This document shows, one piece after another, positions 31,701-40,959 of a stretch of DNA of 64,000 nt. The DNA is from Zhihengliuella salsuginis (GTDB taxonomy: Bacteria > Actinomycetota > Actinomycetes > Actinomycetales > Micrococcaceae), in the NCBI RefSeq assembly GCF_014651715.1, contig NZ_BMXK01000012.1:81852-145851 (forward strand). Reading direction: 5' to 3'. Position 1 is the first letter of the stretch. The number at the start of each line of letters is the position of its first letter. The notes beneath the pieces were generated by a model, which saw only the letters and a program-made list of their open reading frames with translations, was not told where the DNA came from and did no database searches. The position numbers and the translations under genes were made by a program.

Positions 31701-32495
31701 CTAGGCCGACAGGCGCAGCCTGCGGCCGCGTCCGAGATGCTCGAGCCCGCAGGCCGTCAGGAACTCCGCGGAGGCCGGCGCTGCCGCAGCCAGCACCGGC
31801 GGGCTGGGCCGTTCCTCATCGGATCCGTCGTCGACGGGCAGCAACGGGGCCGTCATCGCACCGAGCAGTCCGGCCACGAGTTGCGTCCCGACACCTTGGC
31901 GTCGTGCAGAGCCCGCGACGGCCAATCCGTGCAGCGACACCGCCCCGTCGGCTGTGAACTGGGCGAATCCACGTCCGGATACCGAACCATCAGCCGCCCG
32001 GGCGACGACGTGTTCGATGCGTCGGTGGGCGGCCGGATGGCGCCGCCCGGTCTGGTGCCCCGGCGGGCGACGCCACGCCCGGGCCACCTCCAGCTCCCGC
32101 GCGTCGACACCATGGGCCTCGGGAACATCGGCGCTCACCCGGACCCGTCCTTCCCACTCCGCAGGGCGGCTGCGCAGGTTCGCATAGCTGGGACGCCCGA
32201 CGAACCAGAGGATCTGGGCCACATCGCGAAATCCCGCCACGCGCAGCTCGTCATCTGCAGCCGCGGCGTTCAGCCACGCATCGATCCGTCGGGCTCCGAG
32301 CCGCGCGCCCTCCGCGAGGCCCGGCCTGATGCCGGCGGCCCCTGCGGCCTCCGGGAACAGCAGGACGAGTCTCGACCGAGTCGGCTGCCATGCCCAATCG
32401 CATCCGTGTGTCGTGAACACCTTGCCGCCGGTGGCCAATGCCAGGGCCCGGTCCCAATCTGCCTGTGCTGCCTGAGCTGTCTGGATCCCACTCAC
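31701..32495 (-). CDS. GNAT family N-acetyltransferase
   Basis: A 264-residue protein with a C-terminal GNAT domain: the acetyl-CoA loop is AVAGSARRQGVGTQLV (about 192-207), preceded by the strand VSLHGLAV and followed by a C-terminal strand ending in GLEHLGRGRRLRL. The N-terminal 150 residues are degenerate GNAT-like or unassigned, so it may be a tandem-type acetyltransferase. The substrate is unknown. GTG 32495 has GAAGGGA upstream. It lies 36 bases after the M3 peptidase gene on the same strand, so the two are probably co-transcribed. Confidence 0.8.
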   Translation of the reverse strand: MSGIQTAQAAQADWDRALALATGGKVFTTHGCDWAWQPTRSRLVLLFPEAAGAAGIRPGLAEGARLGARRIDAWLNAAAADDELRVAGFRDVAQILWFVGRPSYANLRSRPAEWEGRVRVSADVPEAHGVDARELEVARAWRRPPGHQTGRRHPAAHRRIEHVVARAADGSVSGRGFAQFTADGAVSLHGLAVAGSARRQGVGTQLVAGLLGAMTAPLLPVDDGSDEERPSPPVLAAAAPASAEFLTACGLEHLGRGRRLRLSA

Positions 32496-32531
32496 GGTAT
32501 TGTCCCTTCGTCGTACACGAAGTGCTGAAGT

Positions 32532-34538
32532 CTAATCGGACAGTCCGCGGCGTGCGAGCAGAGGTTCGATCTGCGGGTCGCGGCCCCGGAAGGCGCGGAA
32601 GGAGTCGAGGGGATCACGGGTATTTCCACGCGACAACAGCTCGGCCCTGAACCGTTGTCCGTTCTCGGGCAGGAGTCCACCGTTCTCGCGGAACCACTCC
32701 ACAGTGTCCGCGTCGAGGATCTGGCTCCAGATATACGAGTAGTACCCCGCCGAGTAGCCCCCGTCGAAGATGTGCTTGAAGTATCCGGTCCGGTAGCGCG
32801 GCGGTACGAGGTCGGGATCCAACCCGGCGTCGCGCAGGGCGCGATCCTCGAACTCGAGGACATCCTCCACCTCATCGCCCGGGGCCAGCAGGTGCCACGC
32901 AAGGTCGAGCACGGCGGCGGCCAGATACTCGGTTGTAGCGAAACCTTCGCCCCAGAGGGAAGCCGCTTCGATCCGCGGGAGAGTCTCGGGCGGAAGCGGT
33001 TCGCCGGTCTCGAAATGCCGAGCGTAGCTCTCCACGATCTCCGGCCACAGCGCCCACATCTCGTTGACCTGCGACGGGTACTCGACGAAGTCGCGCGGCA
33101 CCTTCGTGCCGGCCAGCCGGGGGTAGATCGCCTCGGAGAAGAGGCCGTGGAGAGCATGCCCGAACTCGTGGAACAGCGTATTCACCTCGTCCAAGGAGAG
33201 CAGCGCCGGACCGTCTCCGGGGGACGAGAAGTTGAAGGTGTTGGTGACGACCGGCAGCTCACCGTGCGCCCGCGCTCCGTCACGGATCGAATTCATCCAT
33301 GCGCCGCCGGCCTTCGTCGGCCGCGCGAAGAAGTCCCCGAGGTAGAGCCCCAGGGCGGTTCCGTCGGAGTTGCGCACTTCCCAGACCCGGATCTCTTGAT
33401 GGTAGACCGGGAGGTCGAACCGCTCATGGCATGTCACTCCGTAGAGTCGCCGCGCCGCCTCGAAGACGCCGTGTTCGAGGACGGAGTCCAGCTCGAACCA
33501 GGGGCGCAGTGCGGAAGCGTCCAGATCGAACTCGTCCCGCTTGACCAGATTCGAGTAATAGGCCCAGTCCCACGGGTTGACCGGCAGCGCCGCATACTCT
33601 TCCAGCCTTGCATGCTCCTCGCGGGCGTTGGCCATGGCCCGTTCCGCCAAGCCGCGCAGGCGCTCCTGGACCGCGTCGAGCGACGGCGCCGTCTGCGCCT
33701 CGATGACGTATTCGGCATGGTTGGAGAAACCCATCAGGCCGGCGCGTTCGGCACGAAGCAGCGACATCTGGCGTGCCAATTCGAGGGTGCCGTGGACTCC
33801 GTCCTGCCCTCGCGTGACGCTGGCTTCGTAGATCCGCTTGCGTGAGGCGGCCTGGGTCAGGCGCTCGAGAGCGGGCTGCCCGGTGGGCAGGACGAGTGTG
33901 ATGAGGTAGCCGCCGTCGTACCCGGCCGCGCTCGCGGCCTGCGCAGCGGATCCGACGTCCGATTCGCTCAGACCGCTGAGGTCCACGAGGTCTTCGAAGT
34001 ACACGGCGGCAGCGTTCCGGCCGGCGAGGAGCCGGCGCGAGTACTCGGACCCCAGCCGCGCCAGCTCGGCGTTGATCTCGCGCAGCCGCGGGGCGTCCGC
34101 GACGGGAACCTCCGCGCCGGCGTGGCGGAAATCGCGGAGGACCTCCTCGCGCAGGCGCGCGTCCTCGCCCTCGAGGCCCTCGCCGTCGGATTCGCTCAGG
34201 CGGGCGTAGAGGTCGCGGTCGAGATGGACCTCGTCGTGATGGGCGGAGACGAATTGCCGAATCCGGGCGCCGGCCTCGAGGATCTCCTCCGTCCCGTGGG
34301 CGGGCTTGACGCTGTGGAAGGCCTGCAGGGCCCGGCGGAGGGTCTCGCCGGTGAGCGCGAACGCCTGGATGGTGTTCTCGAAGGTCGCGGGCTCCTCGAC
34401 CCGCAGCAGGTGCTGAAGCTCCGCGTTCTGCTCCCCGATTCCGGCCAGCACCGCTTCGACGTAGTCATCGGCCGTGAGGACCGAGTAGTCGGGCATGCCG
34501 AACGGCAGGATGCTGGGGTGAAGCAACGGATTACTCAT
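32532..34538 (-). CDS. M3 family metallopeptidase (Dcp / oligopeptidase A type)
   Basis: Cytosolic zinc peptidase of 668 residues that degrades short peptides, including signal-peptide fragments. The thermolysin-like zinc site is LFHEFGHALHGLFS (about residues 455-468), and the third ligand Glu lies about 28 residues on, near DFVEYPSQVNEMW. The DFFARPTKAGGAWMNSIRDG block is typical of the Dcp/OpdA branch. No signal peptide is seen. ATG 34538 begins MSNPLLHPS, the family's usual N terminus. It is divergent from pdxT, with 131 bases between. Confidence 0.92.
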   Translation of the reverse strand: MSNPLLHPSILPFGMPDYSVLTADDYVEAVLAGIGEQNAELQHLLRVEEPATFENTIQAFALTGETLRRALQAFHSVKPAHGTEEILEAGARIRQFVSAHHDEVHLDRDLYARLSESDGEGLEGEDARLREEVLRDFRHAGAEVPVADAPRLREINAELARLGSEYSRRLLAGRNAAAVYFEDLVDLSGLSESDVGSAAQAASAAGYDGGYLITLVLPTGQPALERLTQAASRKRIYEASVTRGQDGVHGTLELARQMSLLRAERAGLMGFSNHAEYVIEAQTAPSLDAVQERLRGLAERAMANAREEHARLEEYAALPVNPWDWAYYSNLVKRDEFDLDASALRPWFELDSVLEHGVFEAARRLYGVTCHERFDLPVYHQEIRVWEVRNSDGTALGLYLGDFFARPTKAGGAWMNSIRDGARAHGELPVVTNTFNFSSPGDGPALLSLDEVNTLFHEFGHALHGLFSEAIYPRLAGTKVPRDFVEYPSQVNEMWALWPEIVESYARHFETGEPLPPETLPRIEAASLWGEGFATTEYLAAAVLDLAWHLLAPGDEVEDVLEFEDRALRDAGLDPDLVPPRYRTGYFKHIFDGGYSAGYYSYIWSQILDADTVEWFRENGGLLPENGQRFRAELLSRGNTRDPLDSFRAFRGRDPQIEPLLARRGLSD

Positions 34539-34669
34539 GCGGCAAGCTTTTCACAGCATGTCCTACGGGGCATCTACGCGCGCCGGACGACTCGCTATTG
34601 GGCAGCCGGAGAGTGCACGCCGTATTGTAGGGCGGGCTGTCAGGTGGCGAGAAAGCGACAAGTGAGAAC

Positions 34670-35398
34670 ATGACCGAGATGACCAGGGTGGCAACAGAAG
34701 CCCCCGCCGCGCGGCGGAGCCGCATGCCCAATCCGCGCATCGGCGTCCTCGCACTGCAGGGTGACGTCCGCGAACACGAGCTGGCACTGCACGACGGCGG
34801 CGCCGACGTCGTCAAAGTTCGTCGCCCGAGCGAACTGGACGACGTGGACGGCCTGGTGATCCCCGGTGGCGAGTCCACTGCCATCGACAAGCTGGCGCGG
34901 GCCTTCGGGATGATGGATCCTCTGCGCGCGAAGATCGCGCAGGGGTTCCCGGTGTACGGCTCCTGCGCCGGCATGATCCTGCTGGCCGACCGGGTGGCCG
35001 ATCCGGCCCGCGACGGGCTCGGACAGCCGCAGCAGACTTTCGGCGGCATCGACATGACCGTGCGCCGGAATGCGTTCGGACGCCAGGTCGACTCCTTCGA
35101 GACCGAGGTTCCGATGCCGGTCCTGTCCCGCATCTCGGGCCAGTCCTCGGCGGGCGACGCGGATGCCGTGCGTGCGGTCTTCATCCGGGCTCCCTGGGTG
35201 GAGAGCATCGGCGAGGGCGTCGAGATCCTGGCCTCCGTTCCCGAGCCGCACCACGAAGGACCCGGTTCGGACGCCGGTGTCGCTAGAATCGTTGCAGTGC
35301 GTTCGGGGAACCTGCTCGCCACCAGCTTCCATCCGGAGGTCACAGGCGAGCGCAGGATCCACCGACTATTCATCGACATGATCAGAGGAGAAGCTTAG
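34670..35398 (+). CDS. pdxT: Pyridoxal 5'-phosphate synthase glutaminase, PdxT subunit
   Basis: Releases ammonia from glutamine and channels it to PdxS. The class I glutaminase fold has the nucleophile Cys99 in GSCAGMILL, the His221/Glu223 pair in SFHPEVTGE, and the family motif [10 protein letters not shown]. From ATG 34670 it has 242 residues, about 40 more than Bacillus PdxT; an ATG at 34727 just before [13 protein letters not shown] would give a standard N terminus, so the first 19 residues may not be translated. The stop overlaps nothing, but yebC starts two bases later. Confidence 0.93.
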   Translation: MTEMTRVATEAPAARRSRMPNPRIGVLALQGDVREHELALHDGGADVVKVRRPSELDDVDGLVIPGGESTAIDKLARAFGMMDPLRAKIAQGFPVYGSCAGMILLADRVADPARDGLGQPQQTFGGIDMTVRRNAFGRQVDSFETEVPMPVLSRISGQSSAGDADAVRAVFIRAPWVESIGEGVEILASVPEPHHEGPGSDAGVARIVAVRSGNLLATSFHPEVTGERRIHRLFIDMIRGEA

Positions 35399-35400
35399 GT

Positions 35401-36156
35401 ATGTCAGGCCACTCTAAATGGGCAACAACGAAGCACAAGAAGGCGGCTATCGATGCCAAGCGCGCCAAGGCATTCGCCAAGCTGACCAAGAACATCGAGG
35501 TTGCCGCACGCGCCGGCGGGGCCGACATGGACGGGAACCCGGCCCTCGAGCTGGCCGTCCAGAAGGCCAAGAAGAACTCGGTGCCCAACGACAACATCGA
35601 CCGCGCCATCAAGCGCGGCGCGGGCCTGACGGGTGAGGCGGTCGAGTACGCCGAGATCATCTACGAGGCGCGTGGCCCGCAGGGTTCGGCGCTCCTGGTC
35701 GAGTGCCTCACCGACAACAAGAACCGCGCCGCCTCGGAGACCCGGCTGGCGATCACCCGCAGCGGCGGCACCGTCGCCGATCCCGGTTCGGTGAGCTACC
35801 TCTTCGCACGCAAGGGCGTCGTCTCCCTGCCCAAGAACGGACTGACAGAGGACGATCTCCTCGTCGCGGTCCTCGACGCCGGCGCCGACGAGGTCCAGGA
35901 GGCCGGCGGCAGCTTCGAGATCGTCTCCGAGCCCACCGATCTGCGGGCCGTCGTCTCCGCCCTCGAGGAAGCCGGCATCGAGTACGAGAACGACGAGATC
36001 GAGTTCGTGCCGTCGATGAAGGTGGAGCTCGAGGCGGACGCCGCGCGCAAGTTCCTGAAACTGGCTGATGCCCTCGAGGAGCTCGACGACGTGCAGAACG
36101 TCTACTCGAACGTCGACATCACCGCCGAGGTCATGGCCGAACTCGAGCAGGACTAG
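35401..36156 (+). CDS. yebC: YebC/PmpR family DNA-binding regulatory protein
   Basis: Cytoplasmic protein of 251 residues with the full YebC/TACO1 layout: N-terminal [18 protein letters not shown] helix, then two alpha/beta domains ([30 protein letters not shown]). Members bind DNA as regulators in some bacteria, and others act on ribosomes to help translate proline-rich stretches. The position upstream of ruvC is conserved in actinobacteria and proteobacteria. ATG 35401 follows pdxT by two bases, and ruvC starts four bases after its stop, so all are one transcription unit. Confidence 0.94.
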   Translation: MSGHSKWATTKHKKAAIDAKRAKAFAKLTKNIEVAARAGGADMDGNPALELAVQKAKKNSVPNDNIDRAIKRGAGLTGEAVEYAEIIYEARGPQGSALLVECLTDNKNRAASETRLAITRSGGTVADPGSVSYLFARKGVVSLPKNGLTEDDLLVAVLDAGADEVQEAGGSFEIVSEPTDLRAVVSALEEAGIEYENDEIEFVPSMKVELEADAARKFLKLADALEELDDVQNVYSNVDITAEVMAELEQD

Positions 36157-36160
36157 CCGG

Positions 36161-36754
36161 ATGGCCCTGCGCGTCGTCGGCGTCGACCCCGGCCTGACCC
36201 GTTGCGGTCTCGCCGTCGTCGACGTCGAGAACACGCGCCGGGCCACGCTGGTGGACGTGACTGTCGTCGGGACGAGCTCCGATACCTCCCTCGACGAGCG
36301 ACTGCTGGCGATTTCGCGGGGAATCGACGCGTGGCTGGACCAGCATCGCCCCGATGCACTCGCCGTCGAGCGGGTGTTCAGCCACACCAACGTCAGCACG
36401 GTGATGGGTACTGCGCAGGCCTCCGGCATCGTGATCGCGGCGGCTGCCGCGAGGGGCATCCCCGTCGCTCTCCACACGCCCACCGAGGTGAAGGCGGCTG
36501 TCACCGGGAGCGGCCGGGCAGACAAGGCCGCAGTCGGACGGATGGTCGCCAAGATTCTGCGGCTGGAGGCGCCGCCGAAACCGGCGGACGCCGCGGACGC
36601 CGCGGCGTTGGCGATCACGCACGGCTGGCGGGGCGCGGCCCCCGGCTCGCAGGCCTCCGGCACCAAGGCCGGGGGCTCGAGCGGTCTGACCCCGGCCCAA
36701 CGGGCCTGGGCTCAGGCGGAAACGGCCGCCCGCAAAACCGGCCCCAGACGGTAG
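36161..36754 (+). CDS. ruvC: Holliday junction resolvase RuvC
   Basis: Endonuclease that cuts four-way junctions held by RuvAB; 197 residues. The RNase H-like active site has Asp9 ([10 protein letters not shown]), Glu in AVERVF, and the C-terminal acidic pair in [16 protein letters not shown] Ser/Gly-rich tail of about 35 residues follows the catalytic core and looks disordered. ATG 36161 is four bases after yebC. A 93-base gap with its own promoter-like sequence and LexA-like box separates it from ruvA. Confidence 0.95.
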   Translation: MALRVVGVDPGLTRCGLAVVDVENTRRATLVDVTVVGTSSDTSLDERLLAISRGIDAWLDQHRPDALAVERVFSHTNVSTVMGTAQASGIVIAAAAARGIPVALHTPTEVKAAVTGSGRADKAAVGRMVAKILRLEAPPKPADAADAAALAITHGWRGAAPGSQASGTKAGGSSGLTPAQRAWAQAETAARKTGPRR

Positions 36755-36810
36755 ACCGCCTGTTCCGGCACGCCGAAGGCGCATTCTGCGGCTCTCGGAC
36801 GATAGGCTAT

Positions 36811-36826
36811 TCGTAAATATGTTCGG
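36811..36826. promoter_or_regulatory. Possible LexA-type box before ruvA
   Basis: TCGTAAATATGTTCGG matches TCGAACnnnnGTTCGA at 9 of 12 fixed positions, with a near-perfect right half. It is the most AT-rich patch in the ruvC-ruvA gap. LexA control of ruv genes is known in related bacteria, but this site is weaker than the one at uvrA. Confidence 0.4.
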
Positions 36827-36847
36827 ATGCCAGAGGTGAGGCAGTGA

Positions 36848-37471
36848 ATGATTAGTTCTCTTAGCGGTGACGTCCAGGCCGTCGGCCTGAACTCTGCTGT
36901 GATCAACGTGGGCGGCTTCGGGATGCTGGTGCAGGCGACGCCGCAGACGCTGGGACAGCTGCGGGTCGGCGAGTCCGCCGAGGTCCAGACCACCATGGTG
37001 GTTCGCGAGGACTCGATGACGCTCTTCGGGTTCGCGGACACCAGCGCGCGCGAGGTGTTCGAGATCCTCCAGTCGGTATCCGGAATCGGCCCCCGGCTCG
37101 CCCTCGCCGTCCTGGCCGTGCTGTCACCGGAGGAAGTGCGCGTTGCCGTGACCTCCGCCGACACGAAGGCCCTGACGCGTGTTCCAGGCGTCGGGCCCAA
37201 GGTCGCTCAGCGCATGGCGCTCGAGCTGGCCGGGAAGTTGGCGCCGACGGGTCGGGACGAGGCAGCCGCCCCGGACGCGTCCGACGACGCCTGGCGAGCC
37301 GCCGTTCTCGATGCCTTGACGGGCCTGGGTTGGAAAGAAAAGGACGCGACCAAAGCGATCGATGCCTTCGCCGACGACGAACCGGAGCTCGTGCGCCAAG
37401 GCGACATGCCGCAGATCCTGCGCGCCGTCCTCGCAGATATCGGGCGCGACCGCAGCCGCGGCGGGAGGTAG
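36848..37471 (+). CDS. ruvA: Holliday junction branch migration protein RuvA
   Basis: Junction-binding subunit of RuvAB, 207 residues. Domain I is the N-terminal OB fold (MISSLSGDVQAVGLNSAVI), domain II has two helix-hairpin-helix motifs (LQSVSGIGPRLALAVL and LTRVPGVGPKVAQRMALEL), and domain III is the C-terminal RuvB-contact helix bundle after a flexible linker. ATG 36848 has GAGGTGAGG seven bases upstream. ruvB starts three bases after its stop. Confidence 0.96.
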   Translation: MISSLSGDVQAVGLNSAVINVGGFGMLVQATPQTLGQLRVGESAEVQTTMVVREDSMTLFGFADTSAREVFEILQSVSGIGPRLALAVLAVLSPEEVRVAVTSADTKALTRVPGVGPKVAQRMALELAGKLAPTGRDEAAAPDASDDAWRAAVLDALTGLGWKEKDATKAIDAFADDEPELVRQGDMPQILRAVLADIGRDRSRGGR

Positions 37472-37474
37472 CCG

Positions 37475-38542
37475 GTGAGTGAGAACCCGCTGGTCGCCAG
37501 CACGAGCGAACCGGAGGAGCGAGTCCTGGAAGCCGCACTCCGGCCGAAGAACCTGCATGATTTCGTCGGCCAGCAGCGTGTCCGCGAACAGCTCTCGCTC
37601 GTTCTGGAAGCCGCCCGGATCCGCGAGCGGACATCCGACCACGTCCTGCTCTCCGGCCCGCCGGGGCTCGGCAAGACCACTCTCGCGATGATCGTGGCCG
37701 CGGAGATGAACGCCCCGTTGCGGATCAGTTCGGGACCGGCAATCCAACACGCCGGTGATCTCGCAGCCATCCTCTCGTCACTGTCCGAGGGCGAGGTCCT
37801 GTTCCTCGACGAGATCCACCGGATGAGCCGGCCGGCGGAGGAAATGCTGTACATGGCCATGGAGGACTTCCGCGTCGACATCGTCGTCGGCAAGGGGGCC
37901 GGCGCGACCGCCATTCCGCTCGAACTGCCGCCCTTCACCCTGGTCGGTGCAACCACCAGGGCCGGCCTCCTTCCGGGGCCTCTCCGCGACCGTTTCGGGT
38001 TCACCGGGCATCTGGAGTTCTATTCGATCTCCGAGCTCGAACTGGTTCTGCGGCGCTCCGCCATGCTCATGGACCTCAAAGTCAATTCGGCCGGCTTCAC
38101 GGAAGTCGCCTCACGCTCCCGCGGAACCCCGCGAATCGCCAACCGCCTGCTCCGCCGAGTTAGAGACTGGGCCCTGGTCCACCAGAAGGAGCAGATCGAC
38201 GCGCAGCTCGCATCCCGGGCGCTCGACATGTACGAAGTCGACACCCGCGGCCTGGACCGCCTCGATCGAGCGGTACTCCAAGCCCTCTGCACCAAATTCG
38301 GCGGGGGACCGGTAGGGCTCTCAACCCTTGCGATCGCCGTCGGCGAGGAAACGGAGACCGTAGAGACCGTGGCCGAGCCCTTCCTCGTTCGCGAGGGCCT
38401 CCTGGGCCGTACGCCGCGCGGTCGCATCGCCATGCCCGAAGCCTGGGCCCACCTCGGGCTGACGCCGCCGGAGACCAGTCCCATCCAGCCGGGAACCCGC
38501 CAGGCCCCGCCGTCGTTCGGGGGAGGGGGAGAAGACGGCTAG
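37475..38542 (+). CDS. ruvB: Holliday junction branch migration ATPase RuvB
   Basis: Hexameric AAA+ motor that drives branch migration with RuvA; 355 residues. Walker A is [10 protein letters not shown] (about 67-76), Walker B is LFLDEIHRM, sensor 1 is [10 protein letters not shown] and the C-terminal winged helix includes [20 protein letters not shown] 37475 follows ruvA by three bases. About 20 residues at the C terminus are Pro/Gly-rich and beyond the usual end. It is the last ruv gene; a 240-base gap separates it from yajC. Confidence 0.97.
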   Translation: MSENPLVASTSEPEERVLEAALRPKNLHDFVGQQRVREQLSLVLEAARIRERTSDHVLLSGPPGLGKTTLAMIVAAEMNAPLRISSGPAIQHAGDLAAILSSLSEGEVLFLDEIHRMSRPAEEMLYMAMEDFRVDIVVGKGAGATAIPLELPPFTLVGATTRAGLLPGPLRDRFGFTGHLEFYSISELELVLRRSAMLMDLKVNSAGFTEVASRSRGTPRIANRLLRRVRDWALVHQKEQIDAQLASRALDMYEVDTRGLDRLDRAVLQALCTKFGGGPVGLSTLAIAVGEETETVETVAEPFLVREGLLGRTPRGRIAMPEAWAHLGLTPPETSPIQPGTRQAPPSFGGGGEDG

Positions 38543-38650
38543 ACGGGTGCATTCCACGGACAGCGAAGAGACCCCCGCGGGGAGCCGACTTCTGCTAGGT
38601 TGGCCCGATGCGCGGGTCTCGGCTGTCGCCGGCGTCACAGCACCGGGGGT

Positions 38651-38656
38651 TAGAAT
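38651..38656 (+). promoter_or_regulatory. Candidate -10 element of the yajC-secD-secF operon
   Basis: TAGAAT, preceded by GGT, lies 127 bases before the yajC start in the 240-base ruvB-yajC gap. No convincing -35 is found. The rest of the gap holds a 7-bp hairpin (38729-38749) and no gene. Confidence 0.4.
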
Positions 38657-38783
38657 GGCATCCGGCCGCCGCGACCGATCTTTTCCGGCGGTTCCACGAT
38701 CCCGCGAATCCGGATGGACACCAAACTGCCGGGCTGGACTGTAGCCCGGTGCAACGAATCAACCGCAGAACAGGTACATACTC

Positions 38784-39215
38784 TTGACTTCGATCTCAAC
38801 GGCCGTCGCCGAAGGCTCCAACACCGCTTCGGAAGCCGGCGCCTTCAATCCGATGAACCTCATCCTCCTCGCCGCCTTCGCCCTCCTCATCTTCATGATG
38901 TTCCGCGGCCGCCAGAAGCAGAAGAAGGCCCAGGCGGAGCTGCAGTCCAAGATGCAGGACGGCGCCCGCATCATGACCAACTTCGGCCTGTTCGGCACGG
39001 TCGTGACCCAGAAGCCCGAAGACAACCAGATCGTGTTGGAAATCGCCCCCGGGACCAACGTGACCATCCACTCCGGTTCCGTCGCGCGCGTCGTCGACTC
39101 CAATGATGCTCCGGCCGAACCGATCGACGAGCCCGCTGCGGCCGACGCTGCTCCGGTTGCGGAGGAGACGCCGGAGGAGACCACTCGTCGACTGAACGAC
39201 GAAGGCAAGAACTAG
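38784..39215 (+). CDS. yajC: Preprotein translocase subunit YajC
   Basis: Accessory subunit of the SecDF-YajC complex, 143 residues. A single hydrophobic helix (MNLILLAAFALLIFMMF, about residues 24-40) is followed by a basic patch (RGRQKQKK), the conserved GARIMTNFGLFGTVV region and an acidic Pro-rich C-terminal tail. The only start fitting the family is TTG 38784; there is no clear Shine-Dalgarno sequence, so expression may be modest. secD follows after four bases. Confidence 0.92.
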   Translation: MTSISTAVAEGSNTASEAGAFNPMNLILLAAFALLIFMMFRGRQKQKKAQAELQSKMQDGARIMTNFGLFGTVVTQKPEDNQIVLEIAPGTNVTIHSGSVARVVDSNDAPAEPIDEPAAADAAPVAEETPEETTRRLNDEGKN

Positions 39216-39219
39216 CCGC

Positions 39220-40959
39220 ATGACGACGTCAGGACCACTTCGGCACGCCAGACGTGCCCTCATCTGGCTGTGCATTCTCGTCGTCGGTCTTCTCGGTGTT
39301 CTTGTATCGGGCGTAGCGACCGGCCAGACCGGAGCCGGCCCCAAGCTAGCGCTCGACCTCGAGGGCGGTACGCAGATGATCCTCGCTCCGCGCGTCGACG
39401 GCGGGGAATCCATCAGCCAGGAACAGCTCCAGCAGGCCGTGGAGATCATCCGTCAGCGCGTCGACGGCTCCGGAGTTGCAGAGGCCGAGATCTCGACGCA
39501 GTCCGGCAGCAACGTGGTCGTCTCGATGCCGGGCACCCCCGACTCCAAGACCCGCGAGCTGATCCAGGCCTCCGCCAACATGGAGTTCCGGCCGGTCATC
39601 ATGGCGGGTTCCTTCGGCGCCACCCCGGAGGACCAGCGGCTCTCCGACGACGAACTGCCGGAGCCGACGGCCGAACCCGAGAACGCGTCCGACACGAACT
39701 GGATCACGGCAGATCTCTACCGCGAATTCGAGGCGTACGACTGCGAGGCCGCCCTCGAGGAACGCAGCATCGAATCGTCCGACCCCGATGCGCCGGCGAT
39801 CGCCTGCGATCCGTCCACGATGGTGAAGTACATCCTCGGCCCCGTCGAAGTCGACGGCGATCACATCTCCGACGCAACGCACGGGCCCGCCCGCAACTCG
39901 CAGGGGTTCCAGACCGGGGGCTGGGCGGTCCAGCTGTCCTTCGACTCGGTCGGCTCCGAAGAGTTCAGCGAGGTCACCTCGCGCCTGGTCACCATGCAGG
40001 GCGCGCAGAACCAGTTCGCGATCGTCCTCGACGGCCAGATCGTCTCGGCACCGACCGCCAACGTCCCGATCGCGGACGGCAACGCCGAGATCACCGGCAA
40101 TTTCACCGAGTTGAGCGCCCAGCAGCTCGCCGAACAGCTGAAGTACGGCGCCCTGCCGATCAGCTTCGACATCCAGAGCGAGCAGCAGATCTCGGCAACG
40201 CTCGGTGCGAACCAGCTCCAGATGGGTCTCATCGCGGGCATCATCGGCCTCGCGCTCGTTGCGGTGTACTCACTCTTCCAGTACCGGACCCTCGGCTTCC
40301 TGACGCTGGCGTCCCTGGTGGTGGCGGGAATCCTCACCTATCTTGCCCTCGTCCTGCTCGGCTGGTCCGCGAACTACCGGCTGTCCCTGGCCGGTATCGC
40401 GGGCATCATCGTGGCGATCGGCCTGACCGCGGACTCGTTCATCGTCTACTTCGAACGCATCCGCGACGAGCTCCGCGACGGCCGCAACCTCACGACCGCG
40501 GTCGAGACCGGTTGGATGCGCGCCCGACGCACCATCATCGCTTCGAAGGCGGTCAACCTGCTGGCCTCGATCGTGCTCTACATCATGGCCGTCGGCAATG
40601 TCCGCGGGTTCGCGTTCACCTTGGGCCTGACGGCCATCGCGGACCTCATCGTGGTCTTCCTGTTCACGCACCCGCTGCTGCAGCTGCTGGCGCGGACGCG
40701 CTTCTTCGCCTCCGGACACCGGCTGTCCGGTCTGGACCCCTCGCTACTGGGCGTGGAGCCGCTCTACAAGGGTGCCGGCAAGGTCCGCCAGTTCAGCCCC
40801 ACCGCTCCGGCGGCCCGGGGCAAGAAGAACTCGGTCTCCTCCGGCGAGGCCGGACGTCGGCTGACGATCGCCGAGAGGCGACGCGCCGAGGAGCTGAAGG
40901 AAGCCGAAACCGATAACGACAAGTCCGGCGTTGCCACGAAGGAGGACGACAATGCGTAA
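39220..40959 (+). CDS. secD: Protein translocase subunit SecD
   Basis: RND-type membrane protein that uses proton motive force to help late steps of Sec export; 579 residues. One N-terminal membrane helix (about residues 13-35), the D1 motif in LALDLEGGTQMIL, a large extracellular domain (about 50-320), then five C-terminal helices with the D4-D5 GLTADSFIVYFERIRDE block. A roughly 50-residue stretch near residues 145-195 (EPTAEPENASDTNW onwards) is an actinobacterial insertion. The cytoplasmic C-terminal tail is highly charged. The stop lies inside the secF start region, overlapping by eight bases. Confidence 0.95.
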   Translation: MTTSGPLRHARRALIWLCILVVGLLGVLVSGVATGQTGAGPKLALDLEGGTQMILAPRVDGGESISQEQLQQAVEIIRQRVDGSGVAEAEISTQSGSNVVVSMPGTPDSKTRELIQASANMEFRPVIMAGSFGATPEDQRLSDDELPEPTAEPENASDTNWITADLYREFEAYDCEAALEERSIESSDPDAPAIACDPSTMVKYILGPVEVDGDHISDATHGPARNSQGFQTGGWAVQLSFDSVGSEEFSEVTSRLVTMQGAQNQFAIVLDGQIVSAPTANVPIADGNAEITGNFTELSAQQLAEQLKYGALPISFDIQSEQQISATLGANQLQMGLIAGIIGLALVAVYSLFQYRTLGFLTLASLVVAGILTYLALVLLGWSANYRLSLAGIAGIIVAIGLTADSFIVYFERIRDELRDGRNLTTAVETGWMRARRTIIASKAVNLLASIVLYIMAVGNVRGFAFTLGLTAIADLIVVFLFTHPLLQLLARTRFFASGHRLSGLDPSLLGVEPLYKGAGKVRQFSPTAPAARGKKNSVSSGEAGRRLTIAERRRAEELKEAETDNDKSGVATKEDDNA

